Shown here piece after piece: positions 53,388 through 62,918 of a stretch of DNA of 64,000 bases. The notes under the pieces are model-generated. The model was not told the origin of the DNA and did no database searches. It saw nothing but the letters and a program-made list of their open reading frames with translations. Position numbers and translations under genes: made by a program. The stretch spans positions 1-64,000 of the forward strand of contig JAJDEB010000016.1 in the NCBI GenBank assembly GCA_029260015.1, given 5' to 3'. Numbering within the stretch: the first letter of the stretch is position 1; each line of letters starts with the position of its first letter. The DNA comes from Phycisphaerae bacterium. Lineage in GTDB: Bacteria > Planctomycetota > Phycisphaerae > UBA1845.

Positions 53388-54776
53388 ATGACCAAGGGGC
53401 GATACATCGGACTCGCGTCGGCGATCGTCCTGTTCTTCCTGCCTTGGTTCGTGGAGTTCCCAGGATTGCCCGTGGAGGGTCACCGCGTACTCGGGATCTT
53501 CCTCGCCGCGATCGCGCTGTGGATCACGGAGGCGGTTCCGCTTCACGCGACGGCGGTCATCATCATTCTGGCGGAGATTCTCCTCGTCAGTGACAAGGGT
53601 ATCCTGTCCGCACCGGAGGGATTCGAACCTCCGTCGTTCCGCCTGTTCTTCGGGACGCTGGCTGACCCTGTACTGATGCTATTTCTAGGAGGCTTCTTTC
53701 TCGCGCATGGTGCGGCCAAGTTCGCGCTGGATCGCAATCTAGCCCGTGTTCTGCTACGTCCGTTCGGGACGTCGGCGCCGATGATTCTTCTCGGGTTGAT
53801 CATCATCACGGCCGTCTTTTCGATGTTCATGAGCAACACGGCGACGACGGCGACGATGATGGCGGTGGTGCTACCGGTCATGAGCACGCTTCCGCCGGGC
53901 GATCGGATGCGGACGGGGCTGGCGTTGTGCATACCCATCGCCGCAAACATCGGAGGTATGGGGACTCCAATCGGGACCCCACCGAACGCGATCGCGATCG
54001 GCGCTTTGGCTCGTGATGGCATCAGCATCGACTTCCTTCAGTGGATGTTGATGGCTGTCCCGTTCGTGTTGGTCATCCTCGCCTTCACCTGGGTCATCAT
54101 GCGTCAACTCTACCGGTTCAACGGAAAGCGGATCGAACTGAGCATCGAGTCGACGTTCGACACTTCGATTCCTGCCAAGGTGTTCTATGTGACCTTCGCG
54201 GCTACGATCGTGTTGTGGTTGACGACGAAGATGCACGGGATGAGTTCGAGTATCGTCGGATTCGTACCTGTGGTCGTGCTGTTGTCGACGCGCGTGTTCT
54301 CGCCCAAGGACCTCCAATCCCTGCAATGGCATGTCTTGTGGTTGGTGGCCGGTGGAATCGCACTGGGTGTCGGCGTCGGACGTTGCGGTCTTGACGCATG
54401 GCTGATCGGCCTGGTGGAGTGGAACAGCCTTTCTTCTACCATGATCGTCGCTGCGCTCGCATTGACGGCACTGGTTTTGAGTACCGTCATATCGAACAGT
54501 GCCACGGCCAACCTGATTGTCCCTTTGGCGATGACACTGGCGGCATCCGACGGCATCGCCGTAGACCCGATGGTGGCTGCGGTCTTTGTCGCGATCGGAT
54601 GCTCGCTGGCGATGGCGTTGCCGATCAGTACGCCGCCGAACGCGGTTGCGGTGGCGACGGGTGCGGTTCGCACCAGAGACATGGCTTTGGTCGGCATCGT
54701 GGCTGGGTCGATGGGACTGGGGCTCTTTCTTTTCGCCGGTCAGTGGTACTGGGCGCTTGTTGGAGTGCTGCGTTGA
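53388..54776 (+). CDS. DASS/SLC13-type sodium:carboxylate transporter
   Basis: 462 residues, about 11-12 helices. Two Ser-Asn-Thr/Ser motifs in inverted-repeat helices ('MSNTATTATMM' and 'ISNSATANL') and 'MGTPIGTPPNAIAIG' / 'PISTPPNAVAVATG' form the two sodium and substrate clamshells of SLC13 transporters. Imports C4-dicarboxylates, citrate or sulfate with sodium. With pckA, pfk and fba around it, a C4-dicarboxylate substrate fits best (inference). Its stop overlaps the start of the histidine kinase (TGATG). Confidence 0.9.
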   Translation: MTKGRYIGLASAIVLFFLPWFVEFPGLPVEGHRVLGIFLAAIALWITEAVPLHATAVIIILAEILLVSDKGILSAPEGFEPPSFRLFFGTLADPVLMLFLGGFFLAHGAAKFALDRNLARVLLRPFGTSAPMILLGLIIITAVFSMFMSNTATTATMMAVVLPVMSTLPPGDRMRTGLALCIPIAANIGGMGTPIGTPPNAIAIGALARDGISIDFLQWMLMAVPFVLVILAFTWVIMRQLYRFNGKRIELSIESTFDTSIPAKVFYVTFAATIVLWLTTKMHGMSSSIVGFVPVVVLLSTRVFSPKDLQSLQWHVLWLVAGGIALGVGVGRCGLDAWLIGLVEWNSLSSTMIVAALALTALVLSTVISNSATANLIVPLAMTLAASDGIAVDPMVAAVFVAIGCSLAMALPISTPPNAVAVATGAVRTRDMALVGIVAGSMGLGLFLFAGQWYWALVGVLR

Positions 54777-56794
54777 TGGTCAATCCTGTGGGTCGTGAAT
54801 GCCGCTATGTCATCCTCTGCGTTGACGGTGACCCGCAGGCGCTTTCCGCGCTGGAGGCGACTCTTCAGTCTGTCTGTGATTCGCGTCTGGCGGTCGAAGG
54901 CTTCGCTTCGGCTGAGCTGGCGCTGGAGCGGGTCGACGAGTTTCATTCGCCTGATGTTCGTGTTGCGCTCGTGATCACGGAACAAGTCTTAACAGGTTTA
55001 TCCGGCGTCGACTTCTTGCTGGCGCTGCAGGAGAAACCGGATTTCCGAGCCACGCGCAAGGTCCTGACGTCTGCTGACACCAAGGCTTCGGATCTATCTC
55101 GCGCATTGAATCGAGGCGCCTTGCATCGATCGTTGATGAAGCCGTACTCGACCGAGGAATTGAGCGAGTGCGTTCGGTCGCTGCTGACCAGTTTCTTTAC
55201 GCACCATGCGCCCTGGGAGATTGAAGAGCTGGCCAATGTTCTGGACGCCGATCAGCTTCCGCGGGCGTACAAGGCCGCCAAGGAGCAGCGACGCGTGCTC
55301 GATGTCCAGATGAAGACACTCAAGCGAAGCTTCCTGGCCACGATGGACCTGAGCAACGAGCAGGTCGAGCAGGCGACGGTTCACGCGATCGACGAGGCAC
55401 TGAACAGTCCGGCGCGTGTGACGGTCCCCGCGGGTGAGGTTCTTCTTCGCCAAGATGAGCCTGTGGAGTCGATCTTTCTATTACTGTCCGGTCAGGTTCG
55501 ATTGTCGCGCGGCGCCGGCGAAGACGAAGTCGCCCTGCACATGCACTCCGCGGGTAGGATCATCGGGCTCTTGTCGCTGGCTCATCGGGGACGATCGTTT
55601 CACACCTGTCACGCGGAGACGGAGATCAGCGTTCTGCCACTCACGCTGGAGCAACTCGACCAGGCGATGCAAGCGGATCCGTCACTGAGTGGTTATTTCG
55701 TCACGGCGCTGATTCGGTCGATGGCGACACGGAGCATGAGGACGGCGGAACTCAAGATGGAGGTCGACAGCCTCGCCCGCCATCTGAGGGTGGAGCGGGA
55801 TCAACTGGCAGACACGCTCGCTCAACTCGAGCAGGCGCAGGCCCGCCTGGTCGAATCGGAGAAGATGGCGACGCTGGGCCAGATGACTGCCGGGGTCGCG
55901 CACGAATTGAATAACCCCGTCGCGGCGATTCGGCGTGCGGCCGACTTCCTCTCCGAGGATTTCATCGCGCTGTTGGCGGAGTTGCCGGACGGCAAGGCGT
56001 TTCAGTCCACGGTCCAATCCGCGCTCGAGAGCGCGCCGATGTCGACGCGCGAGCTTCGCCGTTGCAGCGCGGCACTCGCGGAGGTGGTCGGAGATGATGA
56101 AGACACGCGCCGACTCGTCAAGGTGGGCGTGACGACACTGGAGGCCTATCGCCGGATGTTCGGAAGGGCAGCCGGCAGGAAACGAACGGGGCTCCTCGGA
56201 AGCCTCGAACGATACCACGAGGTGGGTACGGCGCTTCGCAACGTGCGGTCTTGTGCGACTCGAATCGCGGGGATCGTCGAGGGGTTGCGATCGTACTCGC
56301 GCAGCGATCAGGAAGTGATCGGTGACGTCGACGTTCACGAAGGCCTGGAAGACACACTCCGGCTGATGGACCACACGCTTGGCGATATCCAAGTCGACCG
56401 CAACTTCGGCGATGTACCGCGCATCGAGTGCCGGATCGGGCAGCTCAACCAGGTCTGGACGAATCTGGTATCGAACGCGGTTCACGCGATGAAGGGACAA
56501 GGCTCGCTGCGCATCGAGACGGACACGACGGACACCGGTCTGGCACGTGTACGGATCATCGACAGTGGCGAGGGGATCGCTCCGGAAGTGCTGGAGCGGC
56601 TGTTCGAACCGCACTTCACCACAAAGCAGGGGCGGGTCGAATTCGGTCTGGGGCTGGGGCTACCGATCTGTCGGCAGATCATCACGCGACACGGCGGAAC
56701 GATCGCGGCGGAGTCCCGTCCGGGCGAGACGTGCTTTACGGTCATCTTGCCGGTTCGATACCCAATGGCGACGTCGGAAGGGAGCTCGTCATGA
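54776..56794 (+). CDS. Hybrid histidine kinase: pseudo-receiver, cNMP-binding-like, HisKA, HATPase
   Basis: 672 residues from the ATG at 54776 (TGATG overlap with the transporter, TGGAG upstream). Residues ~10-175 are a receiver domain plus a ~45-residue extension that align with the partner response regulator, but the phospho-acceptor is Glu69 ('VITEQV') and the acidic-pocket Asp is Gly18 ('VDGDP'), so it cannot be phosphorylated normally. About 212-320 is a cyclic-nucleotide-binding-like barrel ('VTVPAGEVLLRQDEPVES', 'LLSGQVRL'). A coiled coil (325-362) leads to HisKA 'GVAHELNNPV' with His376, then HATPase N ('NLVSNAVHAM'), G1 ('DSGEGI') and G2 ('GLGLGLPI') boxes. No membrane helix: cytosolic. 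Overlaps the regulator gene by ATGA. Confidence 0.93.
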   Translation: MVNPVGRECRYVILCVDGDPQALSALEATLQSVCDSRLAVEGFASAELALERVDEFHSPDVRVALVITEQVLTGLSGVDFLLALQEKPDFRATRKVLTSADTKASDLSRALNRGALHRSLMKPYSTEELSECVRSLLTSFFTHHAPWEIEELANVLDADQLPRAYKAAKEQRRVLDVQMKTLKRSFLATMDLSNEQVEQATVHAIDEALNSPARVTVPAGEVLLRQDEPVESIFLLLSGQVRLSRGAGEDEVALHMHSAGRIIGLLSLAHRGRSFHTCHAETEISVLPLTLEQLDQAMQADPSLSGYFVTALIRSMATRSMRTAELKMEVDSLARHLRVERDQLADTLAQLEQAQARLVESEKMATLGQMTAGVAHELNNPVAAIRRAADFLSEDFIALLAELPDGKAFQSTVQSALESAPMSTRELRRCSAALAEVVGDDEDTRRLVKVGVTTLEAYRRMFGRAAGRKRTGLLGSLERYHEVGTALRNVRSCATRIAGIVEGLRSYSRSDQEVIGDVDVHEGLEDTLRLMDHTLGDIQVDRNFGDVPRIECRIGQLNQVWTNLVSNAVHAMKGQGSLRIETDTTDTGLARVRIIDSGEGIAPEVLERLFEPHFTTKQGRVEFGLGLGLPICRQIITRHGGTIAAESRPGETCFTVILPVRYPMATSEGSSS

Positions 56795-57282
56795 GCAAAC
56801 CGGTCATTCTCTGCGTTGAGGACGAGGTGGAAGTTCGAGACGCACTTTTGCGCGACATTCAGCCGTTTGCGCAGGCCTTCAAGATCGACGAAGCGGAGGA
56901 CGCCGCTGACGCGCGTGATGCCGTTACCCAGTGCCTGCAAGCGGACAGAAAGTTGGCGCTCGTGCTGTGTGACCACCTTCTGCCGGGAGAGACGGGCGTC
57001 AGCTTCCTGGTGAGTCTCAACGAAGACCCAAAGACGCGATCGACCCGGAAGGTACTCGTGACCGGACAAGCCGGCCTGGAGGATACCGTCAAGGCCGTCA
57101 ATGACGCCGGGCTGGATCATTACGTCGCCAAGCCCTGGACCAAGGAGAGTCTTCAGGAGGTCGTGACGCGTCAGCTAACCGACTACGTCATCGAGCACGT
57201 GGACGATCTGCTTCCGTATGTCAGTGTGCTGGACGGTGCGCGGTTGCTCGAGGCGGTCAAACACCGAGGTCGGCACGAATAG
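56791..57282 (+). CDS. Response regulator receiver with helical C-terminal extension
   Basis: 163 residues, overlapping the kinase stop (ATGA). Complete receiver: acidic pair Glu10/Asp11, phospho-acceptor Asp61 ('LCDHLLPG'), Thr91 and Lys114 ('AKPW'). No DNA-binding or enzymatic output domain; instead a ~45-residue helical tail ('LTDYVIEHVDDLLPYVSVLD', then 'LLEAVK') that is also present after the pseudo-receiver of the kinase. It should be phosphorylated by the upstream kinase and act by protein contact. CheX encoded in the same cluster could reset it. Confidence 0.92.
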   Translation: MSKPVILCVEDEVEVRDALLRDIQPFAQAFKIDEAEDAADARDAVTQCLQADRKLALVLCDHLLPGETGVSFLVSLNEDPKTRSTRKVLVTGQAGLEDTVKAVNDAGLDHYVAKPWTKESLQEVVTRQLTDYVIEHVDDLLPYVSVLDGARLLEAVKHRGRHE

Positions 57283-57381
57283 GACCCGGATGTTGAAGCA
57301 TCAGGCTCACGAGCAGGAGCTCGTGCGAGGAGATTCCTGAGAGGTTTTGACGAGTCAATGTCTCCGTCTGCTCTGCGGACC

Positions 57382-57415
57382 GCCGCACGGGAGACGGGTG
57401 AAAGCCCTGTGCGGC
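57382..57415 (+). promoter_or_regulatory. Leader hairpin before fba
   Basis: GCCGCAC/GTGCGGC (57382-57388, 57409-57415), extended by GGG/CCC past a single bulged T, ends 24 bases before the fba ATG and 9 bases before its TGGAGA site. It could limit ribosome access or mark the end of the upstream transcript; no T-tract follows. Confidence 0.35.
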
Positions 57416-57438
57416 ATCTATTTTGGAGAATAACGAAA

Positions 57439-58455
57439 ATGGCACTTGTACCCATGCGCATGCTGCTGGATCACGCGGCGGAGAACGACTACGGCCTGGC
57501 GGCGTTCAACGTCAACAACATGGAGCAGATTCAGGCGGTGATGGCTGCGGCGGTGGAGACCAACTCGCCGGTCATCATCCAGGCTTCGCGCGGCGCGCGA
57601 TCGTACACGCAGGATGCCTACCTGCGGCACATGATGCACGCCGTGGTGGAGCTTCATCCGAACATTCCGGTGGCGCTTCACCAGGATCACGGCAACTCGC
57701 CGGAGACCTGCTTCAGTGCGATGACGGAGGGGTTCACGTCGGTCATGATGGACGGGTCGCTGGACGCCGACGGCAAGACGCCCTCCACCTTTGAATACAA
57801 CGTCGACGTGACGCGGCAAGTCGTAGATATGGCCCATCCTCGCGGCGTAACGGTCGAGGGTGAAATCGGCTGCCTGGGCGGTGTCGAGGATGGTCACGGC
57901 GCGGGCCTTTCCGGTAGTGACGCCCAGGAGCATCTGACCGATCCGGATCAGGCCGAGGAGTTTGTGGCTGCGACGGAGGTGGATGCGCTGGCGGTGGCGA
58001 TTGGCACGAGTCACGGGGCCTACAAATTCACGCAGAAGCCTACCGGGGATGTCTTGAAGATGAGTCTGATCGAGGAGATTCACCGGCGTTTGCCGAACAC
58101 GCACCTGGTGATGCACGGCTCATCGAGTGTGGATCAGGAGCTGCTCGACATTATTCGTCAGCACGGCGGCGAGATGAAACAGACGTACGGCGTTCCGGTC
58201 GAGGAGATTCAGCGCGGGATCAAGAACGGCGTCCGCAAGGTCAACGTCGACACCGACAATCGCCTGGCCATGACCGGCGCGATTCGCAAGGTCTTCGCCA
58301 CCGACAAGGGCGAGTTCGATCCGCGCAAATACATGACGCAGGCCCGCGACGCGATGAAGCAGATCTGCATCAGCCGGATGACGGCGTTCGGCCAGGCGGG
58401 GCAGGCCGGGAAGATCAAGTCGGTCTCTTGTGAGGAGTTGGTCTGTTCGCGGTAG
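57439..58455 (+). CDS. fba: Class II fructose-bisphosphate aldolase
   Basis: 338 residues from the ATG at 57439 with TGGAGA upstream; an in-frame upstream extension of 27 codons has no site. Interconverts fructose 1,6-bisphosphate with dihydroxyacetone phosphate and glyceraldehyde 3-phosphate. '[10 protein letters not shown]' gives catalytic Asp83 and zinc ligand His84, 'GTSHGAYKF' zinc ligand His192, 'VMHGSSSV' His226; '[12 protein letters not shown]' and '[11 protein letters not shown]' are the phosphate-site blocks. The ~340-residue form is the class IIB/CbbA-like type. It closes the carbon-flux cluster and is followed by a strong hairpin terminator. Confidence 0.96.
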   Translation: MALVPMRMLLDHAAENDYGLAAFNVNNMEQIQAVMAAAVETNSPVIIQASRGARSYTQDAYLRHMMHAVVELHPNIPVALHQDHGNSPETCFSAMTEGFTSVMMDGSLDADGKTPSTFEYNVDVTRQVVDMAHPRGVTVEGEIGCLGGVEDGHGAGLSGSDAQEHLTDPDQAEEFVAATEVDALAVAIGTSHGAYKFTQKPTGDVLKMSLIEEIHRRLPNTHLVMHGSSSVDQELLDIIRQHGGEMKQTYGVPVEEIQRGIKNGVRKVNVDTDNRLAMTGAIRKVFATDKGEFDPRKYMTQARDAMKQICISRMTAFGQAGQAGKIKSVSCEELVCSR

Positions 58456-58528
58456 GGATGATGGGAAGGCGCGAGAGGTTGCGGAGCGATCGGACCCGCG
58501 GGCCGTGTTGGTGAGGCAGCAAAGAGAA

Positions 58529-58564
58529 AACGCCCGGCGTGGTCTGGTGATCGCGCCGGGCGTT
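58529..58564. terminator. Bidirectional hairpin terminator after fba
   Basis: Perfect 11-bp stem AACGCCCGGCG/CGCCGGGCGTT (58529-58539, 58554-58564), A-run before and T's after. It lies between the convergent fba and zinc-ribbon membrane protein genes. The same stem recurs at 59113. Confidence 0.8.
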
Positions 58565-59058
58565 CAATCACCTGGTGTATCGTTCAGCTTTTCGAATTCA
58601 CTGACATATGCGGGGTCAGCAAACTCGTACGTAACATTTCGCCTGGTCACGGTGATGTCGAACGGCAGTGGATTTCGCATGTGCCACACGATCGCAGGAA
58701 GGACCAGCACAATAGCTAGCCAGTAGATCAGCGTCTTTTTCATGACCCCCTCGTAGCTCGTCAGGAGAAAAGCGGCGCAGGCAAATGCGACAATGAAATA
58801 GAGGGTTTCGACAATGCTCCGCCACCTCCGCTCTCGGCGAAAGTCTCGTGAGCACGGCGGGCAGGCGGGAGCCTCGATCACGACTCGATCCATGGCGGCC
58901 CAGAACCAGAGCCACACTCCCAGAAAGGCCCAGAATCGGATCGCCGACTCTTTGAGCCGGACCGTGTCACCGGGCGTGCCAGCAGCGCAGACCACGCATC
59001 GATCCGGAAACACTGGCTTTCGATCTCGAGAGACCACGACATCCGATGACCAGGCCAT
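58564..59058 (-). CDS. Membrane protein with two CxxC pairs
   Basis: 164 residues, family not recognised. 'RCVVCA' near residue 20 and 'CPPCSRDF' near 70 form a likely zinc ribbon, interrupted by a membrane helix ('FWAFLGVWLWFWAAM'). Two more helices follow ('IVETLYFIVAFACAAFLL', 'LIYWLAIVLVLPAIVW'), then a soluble end 'VTYEFADPAYVSEFEKLN'. No clear ribosome site precedes the ATG, so the start is moderately sure. It is enclosed by two nearly identical hairpin terminators. Confidence 0.7.
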   Translation of the reverse strand: MAWSSDVVVSRDRKPVFPDRCVVCAAGTPGDTVRLKESAIRFWAFLGVWLWFWAAMDRVVIEAPACPPCSRDFRRERRWRSIVETLYFIVAFACAAFLLTSYEGVMKKTLIYWLAIVLVLPAIVWHMRNPLPFDITVTRRNVTYEFADPAYVSEFEKLNDTPGD

Positions 59059-59112
59059 GGGGACAAAGTCTAGGCAGGACGAGGTAGGAGGAAAACCCCG
59101 TTGTGCAACGCA

Positions 59113-59151
59113 AAACGCCCGGCGTGGTCATAAGACGCGCGCCGGGCGTTT
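59113..59151. terminator. Hairpin terminator downstream of 16S
   Basis: Perfect 12-bp stem AAACGCCCGGCG/CGCCGGGCGTTT (59113-59124, 59140-59151). It lies about 130 bases past the 16S 3' end and would end the rRNA transcript; the core stem equals that at 58529. Confidence 0.75.
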
Positions 59152-59279
59152 CGTATATCAAGGACAGGTTTGTCGTCGGCGGTCGGTTCTACCCGACCGC
59201 GAATCCACCCGAAGGCGGATTGAAAATGTGCTGACTATCTACGATCTGCCCAAAGGCGGATCGCGTCTAGATAATCCTC

Positions 59280-60828
<1,549 letters not shown>

Positions 60829-61136
60829 ATTTCATAAACGCCACCCGAAGGTGACATAAATGACAAATTGAAGGCTTACACTTTCTCTGGCACTCGTGAA
60901 AATGTAAGTCGCAATGGCTCCTGATTAAAACCATTGCTATCATCCTTGCCGCCACTCGCTGGCGAGCGAACGACAAGATGTTTCATGATTACGAACCTGA
61001 CCCCACCGCATCAAAATCACATGCCCGAAAGCATGAAAATTCAATGGTGCCCACCCACTCTGGCACGAAGCCAAAAGGGTGTTTCCGGCGAGAAGGTTCC
61101 ACATTCTCACGACGAACCTAAATCAACCTGTTCACT

Positions 61137-61148
61137 TGTCAAAGAGCA
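61137..61148 (-). promoter_or_regulatory. boxA antitermination site
   Basis: Minus strand TGCTCTTTGACA, one base from the classic rrn boxA TGCTCTTTAACA that loads NusB/NusE antitermination complex. It lies about 43 bases after the predicted start of the proximal rrn promoter and ~310 bases before the 16S. Confidence 0.8.
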
Positions 61149-61197
61149 GTTTGCCACGCGGTTGCGCGACAAAAATCCCGCATTTCGCGAGCCCAGT

Positions 61198-61225
61198 AAT
61201 TTAACCGAGCCAGCGACGTTGTCAA
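61198..61225 (-). promoter_or_regulatory. rrn promoter, proximal
   Basis: Minus strand TTGACA (61225-61220), 16-base spacer, TAAATT (61203-61198), followed by a GC-rich discriminator, as expected for a stringently controlled rRNA promoter. Predicted start near 61191. Confidence 0.75.
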
Positions 61226-61274
61226 CCCGACTCGATTTAGCATCGATTCATGGTTTCCGACGTGCGGGAGGGGA

Positions 61275-61302
61275 AAAATAGCAGATCGAGATTCAATGTC
61301 AA
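61275..61302 (-). promoter_or_regulatory. rrn promoter, distal
   Basis: Minus strand TTGACA (61302-61297), 16-base spacer, TATTTT (61280-61275) preceded by TGC (extended -10). Located 77 bases upstream of the proximal copy with identical -35 and spacing: a tandem pair. Only 43 bases separate it from the upstream gene stop. Confidence 0.7.
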
Positions 61303-61344
61303 GCCAACTAAATGATGAAAATATCGCAGCCCAAATTGGGCGAA

Positions 61345-62019
61345 CTAGGGCCTTATAAACAGGCTCAAAATCATGAAAAAGGGCAGGATCATGCTCACCC
61401 CCATCGCCCAATACGCCAGCTTTCCGCGATGCTCCCGACGGGTTCTTATGCAGGCAATCAAGGAAATCAACGCTCCTGCAAACCACAATGCCAAAAACCC
61501 GAACGCCGGACCCGACATTTCGACGAGCCACGGTGCCTGACTCTTCATCGCATCCTGAAGAAAACGGTTCAATTCTTCCGGAGTCGCATCCGTCCCAACC
61601 TGGTTGGCAAGCACCGTTGCAAAGCGAATTGCGATCCAGGCAAACACAGCAAGTGCCCCAATTCCAAGGGCTAAACCAATCGCAGCAAGGACGTCGATCG
61701 ATCTTCTTGGGGATTGTACCAATTCAAAATCGGCACTCTCGAATTGACCCGCGGCTGATCGCCTGGAGGTTTCCGACTGACCGAGTCCGTGACCGATTGA
61801 CCCGAAATTGCCAGTCTCAAGCTCGCCAGATTCATGCCCACCCGTCGCAAATCCGCCAGCGTTGGCGTCGACAGGTTCGGTCACCGGTGGCCGCAGTTGC
61901 GATATCCCCGGAGCCGTAATCGTGTCGCCACAATACGGACATTCCACCAGCCGATTGCGCCACTCGTCGGCGACCTCGATGGCCTTCAGGCATGAGATGC
62001 AGTTGAATTGAATCGCCAT
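61345..62019 (-). CDS. Zinc-ribbon membrane protein
   Basis: 224 residues. 'CISC' (residues 7-10) and 'CPYC' (27-30) make an N-terminal zinc ribbon in the 'MAIQFNCISC...LVECPYCG' style common to planctomycete envelope proteins. A Gly/Ser-rich linker follows (35-100), then three membrane helices ('VLAAIGLALGIGALAVFAWIA', given here as two parts in the protein, 'FGFLALWFAGALISLIACI', 'WAMGVSMILPFFMILSLFI'). Role unknown. TATAAT directly abuts the ATG, so the real promoter is further up. Located upstream of, and co-directional with, the 16S gene. Confidence 0.72.
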   Translation of the reverse strand: MAIQFNCISCLKAIEVADEWRNRLVECPYCGDTITAPGISQLRPPVTEPVDANAGGFATGGHESGELETGNFGSIGHGLGQSETSRRSAAGQFESADFELVQSPRRSIDVLAAIGLALGIGALAVFAWIAIRFATVLANQVGTDATPEELNRFLQDAMKSQAPWLVEMSGPAFGFLALWFAGALISLIACIRTRREHRGKLAYWAMGVSMILPFFMILSLFIRP

Positions 62020-62390
62020 ATTATAAGCCTATCGCTGCAACCCATTCTGTGCAATCGCGACGACTTCGCCAAACTGCCGCGAGAAAATCCGCCCAGCTCA
62101 ATGCGCCAGAAGTTCCCCGAATTCACCATCCGCTAGTGCGTCGGTCGGGTGTTCGCCCTCATCTTGTAGTCGTTGCCCGCTTTCGCAACTGCGCAACGAT
62201 CGCCCAACCACATCGCACCCAGCAAATCAAAATGATTGCTCAAGTCCGGATGGTTTTCGAACCGATCTCTGCTGTGCCAAACATGTCGTCAAGATTTACC
62301 CGGCTATCTGGAAAGAAAAAGTGCATCTCGTTTCGTGATTCATGCGTCACGCTACAGAAAAAACCGAACCGCAATAAGGATTCAACGAAC
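62020..62390. other. Intergenic, AT-richer
   Basis: 371 bases between the divergent zinc-ribbon and 48-residue genes. Lower GC than the rest of the window. I see no RNA gene, repeat or convincing promoter pair. Confidence 0.35.
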
Positions 62391-62537
62391 ATGAGCAGAA
62401 CCGACATCATCCGCACGATCAATATTCTCAATCAATCCGCACAGGTCGATTTTCTTCAACACTTTTCCACCGAAGAGTTAACCGCCTATCTCGAACAACT
62501 GCGTTCCATTCCATCTGAGCCATTCTGCGTCGAATAG
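62391..62537 (+). CDS. Small protein of 48 residues
   Basis: ATG at 62391 with AAGGA about 10 bases upstream. The product ('TDIIRTINILNQSAQVDFL', 'FSTEELTAYLEQLRSIP') has the look of a compact two- or three-helix protein; I have the impression of similar short 'FLxxFxxEELxxYLxxL' proteins in planctomycetes but cannot confirm it. No signal or metal site. It stands alone. Function unknown. Confidence 0.55.
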   Translation: MSRTDIIRTINILNQSAQVDFLQHFSTEELTAYLEQLRSIPSEPFCVE

Positions 62538-62918
62538 ATGAGTTAGTCCAAGCAACGAGCAAACGGGTTTTTGAATACCGCGCATCAACCGGATCGAATA
62601 AACACAAGCAAAACGCGCAACCTATCGATCCCAAGCGGCTCTTCAAACCGAAACATTTATATCGCATATTAACCATAGCGAAGACAAGAACCCAATACAT
62701 CCTAAAGTCGAATACGCGGGCACTCGTAAGTCATCTCGCCCGGAAGGAATCAAGGATTGAATGTGGTGAATAGGGATGGGCGGGCCAAGCGTTTTTCACG
62801 CGCGGGCGAAAGCGCGATCACATCACTAACCTGCATTCCATAGAATGACGTCAGATGGTTGGATGCAATATCTATCAGCAAACTTCACTCGGTGATGAAA
62901 GCGTTGTTGCGCGAAGCT
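62538..62918. other. Intergenic, no gene seen
   Basis: 381 bases between the 48-residue gene and the convergent beta-helix gene. A short CGCGC/GCGCG hairpin near 62800-62817 is a weak terminator candidate. Frames here have no ribosome site or sensible composition. Confidence 0.4.

Noticed and set aside
53612..53640. tRNA-like T-arm (GGAGGTTCGAATCCCTCC on the minus strand)
   Set aside because: The stem does not pair in register around a 7-base T loop, no matching acceptor or anticodon arm lies within 80 bases, and the bases are in-frame codons of the DASS transporter.
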